From: Candidatus Vesicomyosocius okutanii
GTDB lineage: Bacteria > Pseudomonadota > Gammaproteobacteria > PS1 > Pseudothioglobaceae
Direction of reading: 5' to 3'
Length of the DNA stretch: 64,000 nucleotides
Assembly (NCBI RefSeq): GCF_000010405.1
Contig: NC_009465.1
Location: forward strand, 310,001 to 374,000
Both the position numbers and the translations under genes were made by a program. Positions 51,916-60,159 of the stretch are shown here, piece by piece. Every line of letters starts with the position of its first letter. Positions within the stretch are counted from its first letter, which is position 1. The notes beneath the pieces were generated by a model that ran no database searches, was not told where the DNA came from, and saw only the letters and a program-made list of their open reading frames with translations.

Positions 51916-52069
51916 TTCTGATTGATGATTATTTATTTGTTTTAAACGCTTAATTTACTAAGAAAAATGCTTTTATAGCAGAAGTAGCTAAATATTTTAT
52001 TTTTATTCCCCTCTACTATTCTTATATGATTAATCTTTCTTTTATAAATTAATTTTTTGAAGAGAAAAA
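51916..52069. other. Spacer with the former HU leader
   Basis: AT-rich spacer after smpB. A GAAGAG ribosome-binding sequence at 52059-52064 stands correctly in front of the dead HU start codon at 52070. With the pseudogene and the stretch 52333-52434 it makes a 0.5-kb region without an intact gene. Confidence 0.5.
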
Positions 52070-52332
52070 ATGAACAAATTAGAATTAATCGATGTAATTA
52101 CGTCAGTGGTAAATTTATCTAAAGTATAGAGATCTATCGATCGTGTATTAAACACATCAATATATAATATTATTAACTTGAAGGCTAGTGGTAATAGTGT
52201 GCTTTACTGGCTTTGGTAGATTTATTGCTAGAAATTACACATACGTATAAGTTGTAAATTTATCAATAGGAATAATGATTTAAATTAGAGAAATCAAAAG
52301 TGGTTGATTTTAAAGTAAGTGAAGAGTTATAA
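52070..52332 (+). pseudogene. hup: Dead gene for nucleoid protein HU
   Basis: Three plus-strand pieces in different frames read in order like an HU protein. The first, MNKLELIDVITSVVNLSKV, matches the HU start M-N-K-x-E-L-I-D and is broken by TAG. The frame continues as RSIDRVLNTSIYNII to about 52200. A frameshift then gives TGFGRFIARN, the HU V-G-F-G-x-F motif, near 52206-52240. A last piece, KVVDFKVSEEL (about 52297-52329), matches the HU end K-V-P-x-F-K-A-G-K-x-L. Total span is 263 bases against about 270 for an intact gene, and the ribosome-binding site is still in place. The gene cannot make a full protein. Confidence 0.85.
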
Positions 52333-52434
52333 GAAAAATATTTATTAATACACTGTAAAAAGAGTACTTTATGGTGCTTTCTATGTCTTAAATTTGGTAA
52401 AATTTTGACTCTATTTATGATTAGAGGAGATGTC

Positions 52435-52860
52435 ATGGAACGTACTTTATCAATTATCAAGCCAGATGCGGTTGCAAAAAATATTATTGGTAAAATTTAT
52501 TCTCGTTTTGAAGAGGCTGGTTTTAGAATTATTGCTAGTAAAATGATTCATCTTGATAATGATGAGGCAGGTGGTTTTTATGCAGTACATAAAGATCGTC
52601 CATTTTATGGTGAGCTGCTTGAATTTATGACTTCTGGTCCGATTATTGTTCAGGTTTTGGAAGGAGAGGATGTTGTTGCTAAACATCGAGAAATTATGGG
52701 CGACACTAATCCTAAAGAAGCTAATTCTGGTACTATTCGTGCTGATTTTGCAAGGTCTTTAGATGAAAATACAGTGCACGGCTCTGATTCTTTGGAAAAT
52801 GCTGTTATTGAAATTAAATATTTTTTTGGTAAAAATGATATTTGTTCAAGAACTCGTTAG
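52435..52860 (+). CDS. ndk: Nucleoside diphosphate kinase
   Basis: Balances nucleoside triphosphate pools, 141 residues, normal length. It starts [21 protein letters not shown], and the phosphorylated histidine lies in the motif VHGSDS near the C-terminus. The ATG at 52435 is chosen because AGAGGAG ends 6 bases upstream; an in-frame ATG at 52405 would add ten non-conserved residues. rlmN follows after 49 bases, as in many gammaproteobacteria. Confidence 0.97.
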   Translation: MERTLSIIKPDAVAKNIIGKIYSRFEEAGFRIIASKMIHLDNDEAGGFYAVHKDRPFYGELLEFMTSGPIIVQVLEGEDVVAKHREIMGDTNPKEANSGTIRADFARSLDENTVHGSDSLENAVIEIKYFFGKNDICSRTR

Positions 52861-52909
52861 GATTAATAATGCCCTCTTATTGTTAAGCAAGACTTGATGT
52901 AAAAAGTGT

Positions 52910-53980
52910 ATGAATAAACAAAATCTTTTAAGTCTTAATCAAGATGCGTTGAATGATTTCTTTGTTTGTTTGGGTGAGAAGCATTATCGAACCAAACAAA
53001 TCATGCAGTGGATTTATAAAGTTCATGAGTTTGATTTTGATAAAATGTTTAATTTTAGTAAGTCTTTGAGAGAAGAATTAAATAAAATAGCTTGTATTGA
53101 ATTTCCTAAGGTTGTTAAACAAAAGTTTGCCTTAGATAAGGTAATTAAATGGGTGCTAGCATTGAGTGAAGACAACTATATTGAAATGGTTTATATTCCT
53201 GAAAAAGATCGTGGTACGCTTTGTATATCTTCACAGGTTGGTTGTGCTTTAGCTTGTACTTTTTGCTCAACTGGTATGCAAGGGTTTAACAAAAATCTCA
53301 CAACAGCTGAGATTATTGCCCAAGTATTGATTGCCAATAAGTATCTTAACTCTAAGACCAAGCGTATTTCTAATATTGTGTTTATGGGTATGGGTGAGCC
53401 TTTGTTAAATGAGCAAGCAGTGTATAACGCTTGTGATTTATTACTTGATGATTTAGCGTTTGGTTTGTCTAGACGCAAGGTGACTATTTCTACTTCTGGT
53501 ATAGTGCCATCTATATTACGAATGAGTAAGAGAACGCCAGTGAGTTTAGCTATTTCCTTGCATGCACCTAATAATCAATTACGAGATAAATTAGTACCTG
53601 TTAATCAAAAATATTCGATTGAAGAATTGTTAAAAGCTTGTAAAGTATATTTAAACGCTGGTACTCAGGAGCGTCATATTTTATTTGAATATGTTATGCT
53701 TAAAGATGTTAATGACTCTACCGAGCATGCTAATAAATTAGCAAAATTATTAAAAGCTATCTCTGCTAAAGTAAATTTAATTCCTTTTAACTCTTTTGAA
53801 AGAACTCAATATCAATCATCAAATGCTCAGACTATTGAGAAGTTTCAAGATATTTTATATCAGCAAGGTATTCGTACTATGATGCGTCGCACTCGTGGTG
53901 AAGATATTGATGGTGCTTGTGGACAATTGGCTGGAAAAGTGCTAAATAAAACCAAAAAACTTAATGCTAGAAAGCATTGA
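52910..53980 (+). CDS. rlmN: Dual-specificity rRNA/tRNA adenine C2-methyltransferase RlmN
   Basis: Radical-SAM enzyme that methylates A2503 of 23S rRNA and A37 of some tRNAs. It has 356 residues. The cluster motif CxxxCxxC is at C112, C116 and C119 (GCALACTFCSTG). A second conserved cysteine near the C-terminus is in DIDGACGQLAGKV, and MGMGEPLLN lies between. The ndk-rlmN-(small gene)-ispG order follows the usual ndk-rlmN-pilF-rodZ-ispG order with pilF and rodZ missing. The end overlaps the next gene by 17 bases. Confidence 0.95.
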   Translation: MNKQNLLSLNQDALNDFFVCLGEKHYRTKQIMQWIYKVHEFDFDKMFNFSKSLREELNKIACIEFPKVVKQKFALDKVIKWVLALSEDNYIEMVYIPEKDRGTLCISSQVGCALACTFCSTGMQGFNKNLTTAEIIAQVLIANKYLNSKTKRISNIVFMGMGEPLLNEQAVYNACDLLLDDLAFGLSRRKVTISTSGIVPSILRMSKRTPVSLAISLHAPNNQLRDKLVPVNQKYSIEELLKACKVYLNAGTQERHILFEYVMLKDVNDSTEHANKLAKLLKAISAKVNLIPFNSFERTQYQSSNAQTIEKFQDILYQQGIRTMMRRTRGEDIDGACGQLAGKVLNKTKKLNARKH

Positions 53981-54272
53981 TTACTACTCAAAAAAGAGTA
54001 AGAAAAAGCTTAAATTAAAATGCTGGTTGTTACTTATTTTAGTTTCTAACGTAGGTATTTTTTGGTATTTAAATCAAAAAGACAATATTAAAAAAGCAAA
54101 AGAAGTACCTGCTTTAATTGTTATTAACCATGGTGAAAAAGAACAGAAAGAGGTTGTAAGCACCGTTATAATCAATGATTACCTATTGCTTAATTCTGGT
54201 TTTAATAGAAACATTATTAATTCAAAAGAATTAGATGAAATAATTTATAATTATACTAATAAACTTCAATGA
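53964..54272 (+). CDS. Unrecognised small membrane-anchored protein
   Basis: A 102-residue protein with a basic N-terminus ([11 protein letters not shown]), one membrane helix at about 20-37 ([17 protein letters not shown]) and a 65-residue mostly polar tail that should lie in the periplasm. It has no family I recognise. It fills the place where pilF and rodZ occur in related genomes and keeps overlaps on both sides (17 bases with rlmN, 4 with ispG), so it is very likely expressed. It is far too short for RodZ and lacks its N-terminal helix-turn-helix; a reduced derivative cannot be excluded. Confidence 0.65.
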   Translation: MLESIDYYSKKSKKKLKLKCWLLLILVSNVGIFWYLNQKDNIKKAKEVPALIVINHGEKEQKEVVSTVIINDYLLLNSGFNRNIINSKELDEIIYNYTNKLQ

Positions 54273-55345
54273 AACCAATACATACTATTCACAGAAGAGA
54301 ATCTAAGCAAATATTTGTAGGTAATGTTGCTATTGGTGGTGATGCTCCTATTTCAGTACAAAGTATGACTAATACTAAAACAACTGATGTCAAGGCGACA
54401 CTTAAACAAATTAGTGAAATTGAAGAAGCAGGTGCAGATTTAGTGCGTGTTTCAATTCCAACTATGGAAGCAGCACGAGCATTTAAAGTTATTAAAGAAC
54501 AAGTCACTATCCCTTTGATTGCTGACATTCATTTTGATTATAAGATCGCCTTAGAAGTTGCAAAATATGGTGCTGATTGTTTACGTATTAACCCTGGTAA
54601 TATTGGTAGAGTAGATTATATTAGTGAAGTAGTAGCATCCGCTAAAGATCATGATATTCCTATTCGTATTGGCGTTAACGCGGGCTCATTAGAAAAATAC
54701 TTACAAAAGAAATACACAAGGCCAACGCCTGAAGCGATGGTTGAATCTGCTTTGAGACATATTGATATTTTAGATAAATTAAATTTTGATAATTTTAAGA
54801 TTTCACTCAAGGCCAGTGAAATTTTTATGACTGTGTTTGCCTACCAACAATTATCCTCTCAAATTGATAATCCATTACATTTGGGTATCACAGAAGCAGG
54901 ATCATTATCTTTTGGTACGGTTAAGTCTTCGATTGGCTTGGGTTTATTATTGTCAAAAGGCATTGGCGATACGATTAGAGTTTCTTTAGCTTCTGATCCA
55001 GTTGATGAAGTTCGTGTTGCTTTTAATATTTTAAAATCTTTAAATTTACGCCAAAAAGGAGTTAATTTAATTGCTTGTCCATCCTGTTCTAGGCAAAAAT
55101 TTGACGTAATTAAAGTGGTTAGTGAGTTGGAGTCTCGCTTTAAAGATATTATCACACCAATTGATGTGTCAGTAATTGGTTGTGTGGTTAATGGACCTGG
55201 TGAAGCAAAATCAGTGTCGGTTGGTTTAACGGGCGGCGATCCTAATCTTTTGTATCTTGATGGTAAAACTCATTCCAAAATAATCAATGAAAATTTGGTA
55301 AATGAGCTTGAAGCTCAGGTTAGGAATAGTCTTAAAAACCTTTAA
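54269..55345 (+). CDS. ispG: 4-hydroxy-3-methylbut-2-enyl-diphosphate synthase IspG (GcpE)
   Basis: Sixth step of the MEP isoprenoid pathway, 358 residues. The iron-sulfur cysteines are in [11 protein letters not shown] and [12 protein letters not shown]. The N-terminal TIM-barrel part shows [20 protein letters not shown] and [14 protein letters not shown]. It starts with an ATGA overlap with the preceding gene and converges on the DUF2062 gene with a 14-base overlap. Together with dxs nearby it confirms the MEP route. Confidence 0.97.
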   Translation: MKPIHTIHRRESKQIFVGNVAIGGDAPISVQSMTNTKTTDVKATLKQISEIEEAGADLVRVSIPTMEAARAFKVIKEQVTIPLIADIHFDYKIALEVAKYGADCLRINPGNIGRVDYISEVVASAKDHDIPIRIGVNAGSLEKYLQKKYTRPTPEAMVESALRHIDILDKLNFDNFKISLKASEIFMTVFAYQQLSSQIDNPLHLGITEAGSLSFGTVKSSIGLGLLLSKGIGDTIRVSLASDPVDEVRVAFNILKSLNLRQKGVNLIACPSCSRQKFDVIKVVSELESRFKDIITPIDVSVIGCVVNGPGEAKSVSVGLTGGDPNLLYLDGKTHSKIINENLVNELEAQVRNSLKNL

Positions 55346-55826
55346 CCCTTTTGTAAACCTTATAGCGATAAATAAATTGTATAGCGAAGTAACCAAATAC
55401 TGAACTAGTGATAGAAATGACTAAACAACCAAGCAAAAAAGGTTGCCAAATAATATCAAATACCTGCCAAATATACTCTAATGACATAGCAAAGTCTTGT
55501 TTTATATTAACCCCTAAAAGCCACGCACCAAGTTTGTAACATACATAAAAAATAGCTGGCATAGTAATAGGATTGGTAATCCAAACGAGCGAGATAGATA
55601 GCGGTAAGTTCGCACTAAATATAATTGAAATTGGTGCGGCTAATAGCATTTGAAAGGGTATGGGAATAAAAGCACAAAATAGCCCGATTGCAAATGCTTT
55701 AGAAATAGACCTTCTATTAAAATTCCACAAGCTTGAGTGGTATAAACGTTTACCAAACCAATTTAAGTGCTTATGATTTTTTAATTCATCTAGATTAGGA
55801 CTGTAACGTTTTAATAGTTTTTTCAT
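55332..55826 (-). CDS. DUF2062 domain membrane protein
   Basis: A 164-residue protein of the DUF2062 family. It has a basic N-terminus, then [29 protein letters not shown] and [25 protein letters not shown], the two conserved stretches of the family, with three membrane segments in all. Function is not known; members are often beside cell-envelope genes. The start overlaps the dxs stop by 4 bases and the end overlaps ispG by 14 bases tail to tail. Confidence 0.88.
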   Translation of the reverse strand: MKKLLKRYSPNLDELKNHKHLNWFGKRLYHSSLWNFNRRSISKAFAIGLFCAFIPIPFQMLLAAPISIIFSANLPLSISLVWITNPITMPAIFYVCYKLGAWLLGVNIKQDFAMSLEYIWQVFDIIWQPFLLGCLVISITSSVFGYFAIQFIYRYKVYKRVKGF

Positions 55827-57625
55827 GAACGTGCAGCATTAAGAATACCTGCTTCATTTAACCCATATAAATCATATAATTCTTTTTGTTCACCTTGTTC
55901 ACTGAATTTATCTGGTAATCCTAAGATGCTTAAAGATGTATTTATATTTCTTTGATGTAAAAGTTCACTAATTGCACTACCTGCACCACCTATTGCGGCA
56001 TTGTCCTCAATAGAGATAAGTTTGATATGTGAATTGGCTAACTCAGTAATCAAATCTTTGTCAAGTGGCTTAACAAAGCGCATATCAACTACAGTTGCAT
56101 TTAGCTTCTTGCCTGCACTAAACGCGCTTTCAACAGTTGTACCAAAAGCAAAGATTGCTACATCAGAGCCTTTAAGTATAATTTTAGCTTTACCTAATGA
56201 AATTTGTTTATCAGTTACATAATCTTGGATATTTGACACACCTCTAGGGTAACGTATGCAAATAGTGTTATTAGTTTTGAATGCAGTATTGAACATTTGA
56301 TACATTTGCATTGCATTGCTTGGCGTCATAATGATTAAATTAGGGATACATCTTAAGAAACTCAAATCAAAACTACCTGCATGAGTTGCGCCATCAGCAC
56401 CTACTAATCCAGCTCGATCAATTGCAAAGATAACATTTAAATTCTGTAGTGCAATATCGTGAATTAGTTGATCATAACCACGTTGTAAAAAAGTAGAATA
56501 AATAGCTACTATTGGTTTTAATCCTTGCATAGCAAGCCCTCCTGCAAAAGTAATAGCGTGCTGTTCTGCAATTCCTACATCAAAATATTGCTTGGGATAA
56601 TTTTTTTCAAATTCGCTCATTCCAGATCCAGCGCACATGGCGGGCGTAATAGCAACTAAGTTTTTATGATGAAGTGCTGTATTATTTAGCCAAGTACCAA
56701 ATACAGTACTATAACTAGGAAAACTAGAGGTATTTGATGAGGCAGGTGTTACACCATGAAATTTACATGGATCATTTTCTGCTATCTTAAGTCCGTAACC
56801 TTTTTTAGTAATAATATGCAAGAGTCTGGGTTTTGTTTGTTTTTTTAGATTTTTTAGAGTCTGGATCAAAGTAGGCAAGTCATGTCCATCGATAGGTCCA
56901 AAATAATCAAGTCCTAACTCTTCAAATAAAGTACTAGGCAGAACCATACCTTTAAGGTGCTCTTCTGAGCGTTTAGCAAATTTATGTATTTGAGGAATTT
57001 TTTCTAAAAATCCTAATGATTTTGATTTCATTGTTGAATAAACCTTACCAGAGATAAGCCTAGTAAGGTATTTATTCATGGCACCAACATTTTTTGATAT
57101 TGACATATCATTGTCATTTAGAATAATAAGTAAGTCTGCATCGCTATCACCTGCATGATTAAGAGCTTCAAATGACATACCACCTGTTAGTGCACCATCT
57201 CCAATTACAGCAATAGATTTACCTTTGCTGTTATTAATACTATTACCAATAGCAATGCCTAAAGCGGCACTAATTGAGGTTGATGAATGACCAGCGCCAA
57301 AACTATCATGTTCACTTTCACTGTGTTTTGTGAAACCAGATAACCCACCTTTTTGACGTAATGTATGCATTTTATCGAAACGACCTGTGAGGATTTTATG
57401 GGTATAAGCCTGATGTCCAACATCAAAGACAAGACTATCATAAGGAGTGTCAAATATATAATGTATAGCAATAGTCATTTCAATTATGCCAAGGTTGGGA
57501 GCTAGGTGACCACCTGTTCTTTGGATGTTTTCAATTAAAAATGTACGTACTTTTTTAGCTAAAGACTGTAATTGTACAATATTAAGTTGTTTAATATCTG
57601 TAGGCGATGTTATTGAATTTAACAC
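55823..57625 (-). CDS. dxs: 1-deoxy-D-xylulose-5-phosphate synthase
   Basis: First MEP pathway enzyme, joining pyruvate and glyceraldehyde 3-phosphate with thiamine diphosphate, 600 residues. Conserved marks are GGHLAPNLGIIEMTIAIHY, DVGHQAYTHKILTGR, the TPP motif GDGALTGGMSFEALNHAGD, and DVGIAEQHAITFAGGLA with the catalytic glutamate. It has all three transketolase-like domains. It is the first gene of a dxs-DUF2062 pair. Confidence 0.97.
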   Translation of the reverse strand: MLNSITSPTDIKQLNIVQLQSLAKKVRTFLIENIQRTGGHLAPNLGIIEMTIAIHYIFDTPYDSLVFDVGHQAYTHKILTGRFDKMHTLRQKGGLSGFTKHSESEHDSFGAGHSSTSISAALGIAIGNSINNSKGKSIAVIGDGALTGGMSFEALNHAGDSDADLLIILNDNDMSISKNVGAMNKYLTRLISGKVYSTMKSKSLGFLEKIPQIHKFAKRSEEHLKGMVLPSTLFEELGLDYFGPIDGHDLPTLIQTLKNLKKQTKPRLLHIITKKGYGLKIAENDPCKFHGVTPASSNTSSFPSYSTVFGTWLNNTALHHKNLVAITPAMCAGSGMSEFEKNYPKQYFDVGIAEQHAITFAGGLAMQGLKPIVAIYSTFLQRGYDQLIHDIALQNLNVIFAIDRAGLVGADGATHAGSFDLSFLRCIPNLIIMTPSNAMQMYQMFNTAFKTNNTICIRYPRGVSNIQDYVTDKQISLGKAKIILKGSDVAIFAFGTTVESAFSAGKKLNATVVDMRFVKPLDKDLITELANSHIKLISIEDNAAIGGAGSAISELLHQRNINTSLSILGLPDKFSEQGEQKELYDLYGLNEAGILNAARS

Positions 57626-57687
57626 TAAAATAAAGGTTCAACTTAAAAAAGATATTATATACTTGTAATAGTAAGGTTATTTTAAAA

Positions 57688-59043
57688 CTACCAAGAAGGA
57701 CGGCGAATTTTTAGAGAATGGTCTTTTTTAATGTTTTTGTTTTTAATTTTAATTTTTTCATTAAAATTTTTAGCGATAAAGCCAAGTTCTGGTTTGATTT
57801 CTCGCATCGGAATCCACACTTGATAACCACTACCTTTTGCAACATCCAACTTTTCGTTATGCTTGGTTAGTATATATTCAATTGTGGTATTAAAACAGCG
57901 ATCAGGTAGGATAACCTCAATAGAATTTCCAACGCTAAATTTGTTTTTAACTTTAATAAAAGCTTTCCCATCTTTATAATCTAGGATCTCCCCTACCACT
58001 TGTTGTTTGTTTGAACGTGAATAATTCTCAAAATAAGTTTGTAATTCTTCCGGTTGATGTCTTTGATAAAATCCATCGGTGTAACCTCGATTAGCAAGGT
58101 TTTCTAGTATACCAAATGCGTCTTTATTAAATTCACGTCCAGCAACAGCATCATCAATAGCTTGCCGATACACTTGTGTTGTACGTGCAACGTAGTAATG
58201 TGATTTAGTTCTACCTTCTATTTTAAGTGAATTAATGCCTATAGTTGTGAGTGTGTGCACATGTTCAATAGCGCGTAAATCTTTGGAATTCATGATATAA
58301 GTGCCGTGTTCATCCTCGAAAGTGGGCATTAATTCACCAAGTCGAGTTTGTTCTTCAAGTAATACAACTTGATTTTCAGGAGTTTTGATTTTAACTGCTT
58401 TAACATCACCTTTAAAAGTTTCCTTAGCTTTTTTAACGTCATATTTCCAGCGACAAGAATTAGTACACGAACCTTGGTTTGGGTCGCGATGATTAAAATA
58501 TCCTGACAATAAACAACGACCAGAATAGGCAATACACAATGAACCATGTACAAATACTTCTAGTTCAACGTCTGGGCATTCTTGGCGAATATCTTTTATT
58601 TCATCTAATGATAACTCGCGTGAAAGAATAATACGACTAACGCCTGTATTTTTCCAAAATTTTACCGTTGCGTAGTTAATTGAATTTGCTTGAACTGATA
58701 GATGAATAACTTGATTTGGAAATTTTTCTTTTACCATCATAATTAAACCAGGGTCTGCCATAATTAAGGCGTCAGGACCAAGATTAATAATAGGTTCAAT
58801 ATCTTTTATATACGTTTTAATCTTGCTATTATGTGGAATGATGTTTGAGGCAATAAAGAATTTTTTATTATTTGCATGTGCTTCAAGTATGCCTTGCTTT
58901 AAGGTTTTAGTATCAAATAAGTTGTTACGTACTCTAAGACTGTATCTTGGTTGTCCTGCATAGACAGCATCTGCACCATAAGCATAAGCATAACGCATGT
59001 GTTTAAGACTACCAGCAGGGGAAAGTAATTCTGGTCTATTCAT
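57688..59043 (-). CDS. trhP: tRNA hydroxylation protein TrhP (U32 peptidase family)
   Basis: Member of the U32 group, formerly YegQ, 451 residues. The start RPELLSPAGSLKHMRYAYAYGADAVYAGQ, the family motif EVFVHGSLCIAYSGRCLLSGYF and the cysteines that follow (SCTNSCRWKYDV) are typical. Together these cysteines are likely iron-sulfur ligands. TrhP works in prephenate-dependent hydroxylation of U34 in certain tRNAs. It is divergent from the methyltransferase gene, with 58 bases between starts. Confidence 0.9.
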   Translation of the reverse strand: MNRPELLSPAGSLKHMRYAYAYGADAVYAGQPRYSLRVRNNLFDTKTLKQGILEAHANNKKFFIASNIIPHNSKIKTYIKDIEPIINLGPDALIMADPGLIMMVKEKFPNQVIHLSVQANSINYATVKFWKNTGVSRIILSRELSLDEIKDIRQECPDVELEVFVHGSLCIAYSGRCLLSGYFNHRDPNQGSCTNSCRWKYDVKKAKETFKGDVKAVKIKTPENQVVLLEEQTRLGELMPTFEDEHGTYIMNSKDLRAIEHVHTLTTIGINSLKIEGRTKSHYYVARTTQVYRQAIDDAVAGREFNKDAFGILENLANRGYTDGFYQRHQPEELQTYFENYSRSNKQQVVGEILDYKDGKAFIKVKNKFSVGNSIEVILPDRCFNTTIEYILTKHNEKLDVAKGSGYQVWIPMREIKPELGFIAKNFNEKIKIKNKNIKKDHSLKIRRPSW

Positions 59044-59076
59044 ACGTTCATTTTATCATTAACAGTTTATTAAATA

Positions 59077-59096
59077 CCCTTATTGTATAATAAGGG
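59077..59096. repeat. Inverted repeat in the trhP / methyltransferase divergent gap
   Basis: CCCTTATT (59077-59084) pairs exactly with AATAAGGG (59089-59096) around GTAT. The right arm includes the AAGGGG ribosome-binding sequence of the methyltransferase at 59092-59097. It could be an operator for both genes or an RNA hairpin that hides the ribosome-binding site. Confidence 0.55.
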
Positions 59097-59101
59097 GTGA
59101 T

Positions 59102-59689
59102 ATGTTTACAAAAAAAGATATTCCAAGGTTAAAGCAAGATTTAACTATTGAAACAAATTTACTTGGAGTTAACTTAACTCTAAAAACACGTTGGGGCGTA
59201 TTTAGTCCTCGTTCTATTGATGACGGTACTAAATTATTCATGAAGTATTTGAAGATTATTAATGATGACAAGTGTCTTGATTTAGGCTGTGGTTATGGTC
59301 CTATTGGTTTAGCAGTTGCTAAGTCTTGTCCAAAAACAGAGGTGCATATGGTGGATAAAGATTTTATTGCTGTTGAATTATCAAACATCAATGCTAAACT
59401 TAATCGTATTGATAATATACAGGTTTATTTATCAGATGCATTTTTAAGTGTTAACAAAACAGACTATTTTGATCAAGTATTGTCAAATGTGCCTGCTAAA
59501 GTAGGAAGAGAACAGCTAAGTATTATTCTATATGATGCTTATGATGTGTTAAAACCAGGCGGTAAAATAACATTTGTATCCATTAATAGCCTAAGACATT
59601 TTATTAAAAATAATTTTAAATTTGTATTTGGCAATTATAAAAAACTCAAACAGGGACAAAAGTATACAGTTTCTCAGGCAATTAAATAG
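59102..59689 (+). CDS. RsmC-like class I methyltransferase (MTS domain)
   Basis: A 195-residue SAM-dependent methyltransferase with one small-methyltransferase domain. The SAM-binding motif LDLGCGYGPIGLAVAKSCP is at about 59-77 and the acidic ribose ligand is in HMVDKD. The usual NPPFHxG motif reads SNVPAKVG here, which is a known variant in this group. E. coli RsmC is nearly twice as long because it has two such domains; target could be an rRNA base, but cannot be fixed by sequence. The start follows an AAGGGG site within an inverted repeat. Confidence 0.75.
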   Translation: MFTKKDIPRLKQDLTIETNLLGVNLTLKTRWGVFSPRSIDDGTKLFMKYLKIINDDKCLDLGCGYGPIGLAVAKSCPKTEVHMVDKDFIAVELSNINAKLNRIDNIQVYLSDAFLSVNKTDYFDQVLSNVPAKVGREQLSIILYDAYDVLKPGGKITFVSINSLRHFIKNNFKFVFGNYKKLKQGQKYTVSQAIK

Positions 59690-59758
59690 AAAATATTTGT
59701 AAAAAAATAATATATGAGTAAAATACTCAGTATTTAAACATGAAATAGGAGTAATAGA

Positions 59759-60088
59759 ATGGATGTAATGGATAGAATTCAACATCAAGTAGATAGCGCA
59801 GCAGTTGTACTTTATATGAAAGGTACTCCACAATTTCCTCAGTGCGGATTTTCTGCTAAAGCAGCACAAACACTTACTTCAACAGGTGTTGAGTTTGCCT
59901 ATGTGAATATTTTTGAAGATCAAGAGGTATTTCAAAGTTTGCCAACTTTTGCAAATTGGCCAACTTTCCCTCAAATTTATTTTAATTCAGAATTAGTTGG
60001 GGGTGGAGATATTATTGTCGAAATGGCTGAAATGGGCACCTTAAAAGATGAGATGAAAAAAGCCTCTGAAAAGTTTGATGTTAAATGA
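59759..60088 (+). CDS. grxD: Monothiol glutaredoxin GrxD
   Basis: CGFS-type monothiol glutaredoxin, 109 residues, that carries and transfers 2Fe-2S clusters. The motif CGFS is at 29-32 (PQCGFSAKAAQ), and WPTFPQIYFNSELVGGGDIIVEM contains the glutathione-binding parts. AGGAG lies 9 bases before the ATG at 59759. It is convergent with purL. Confidence 0.96.
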   Translation: MDVMDRIQHQVDSAAVVLYMKGTPQFPQCGFSAKAAQTLTSTGVEFAYVNIFEDQEVFQSLPTFANWPTFPQIYFNSELVGGGDIIVEMAEMGTLKDEMKKASEKFDVK

Positions 60089-60159
60089 TGTGTTTACATG
60101 TGTTAGTATAATTATAATAGTCAAACTTTATCTTGCCTTATTAAATACCCCAATTTGTA

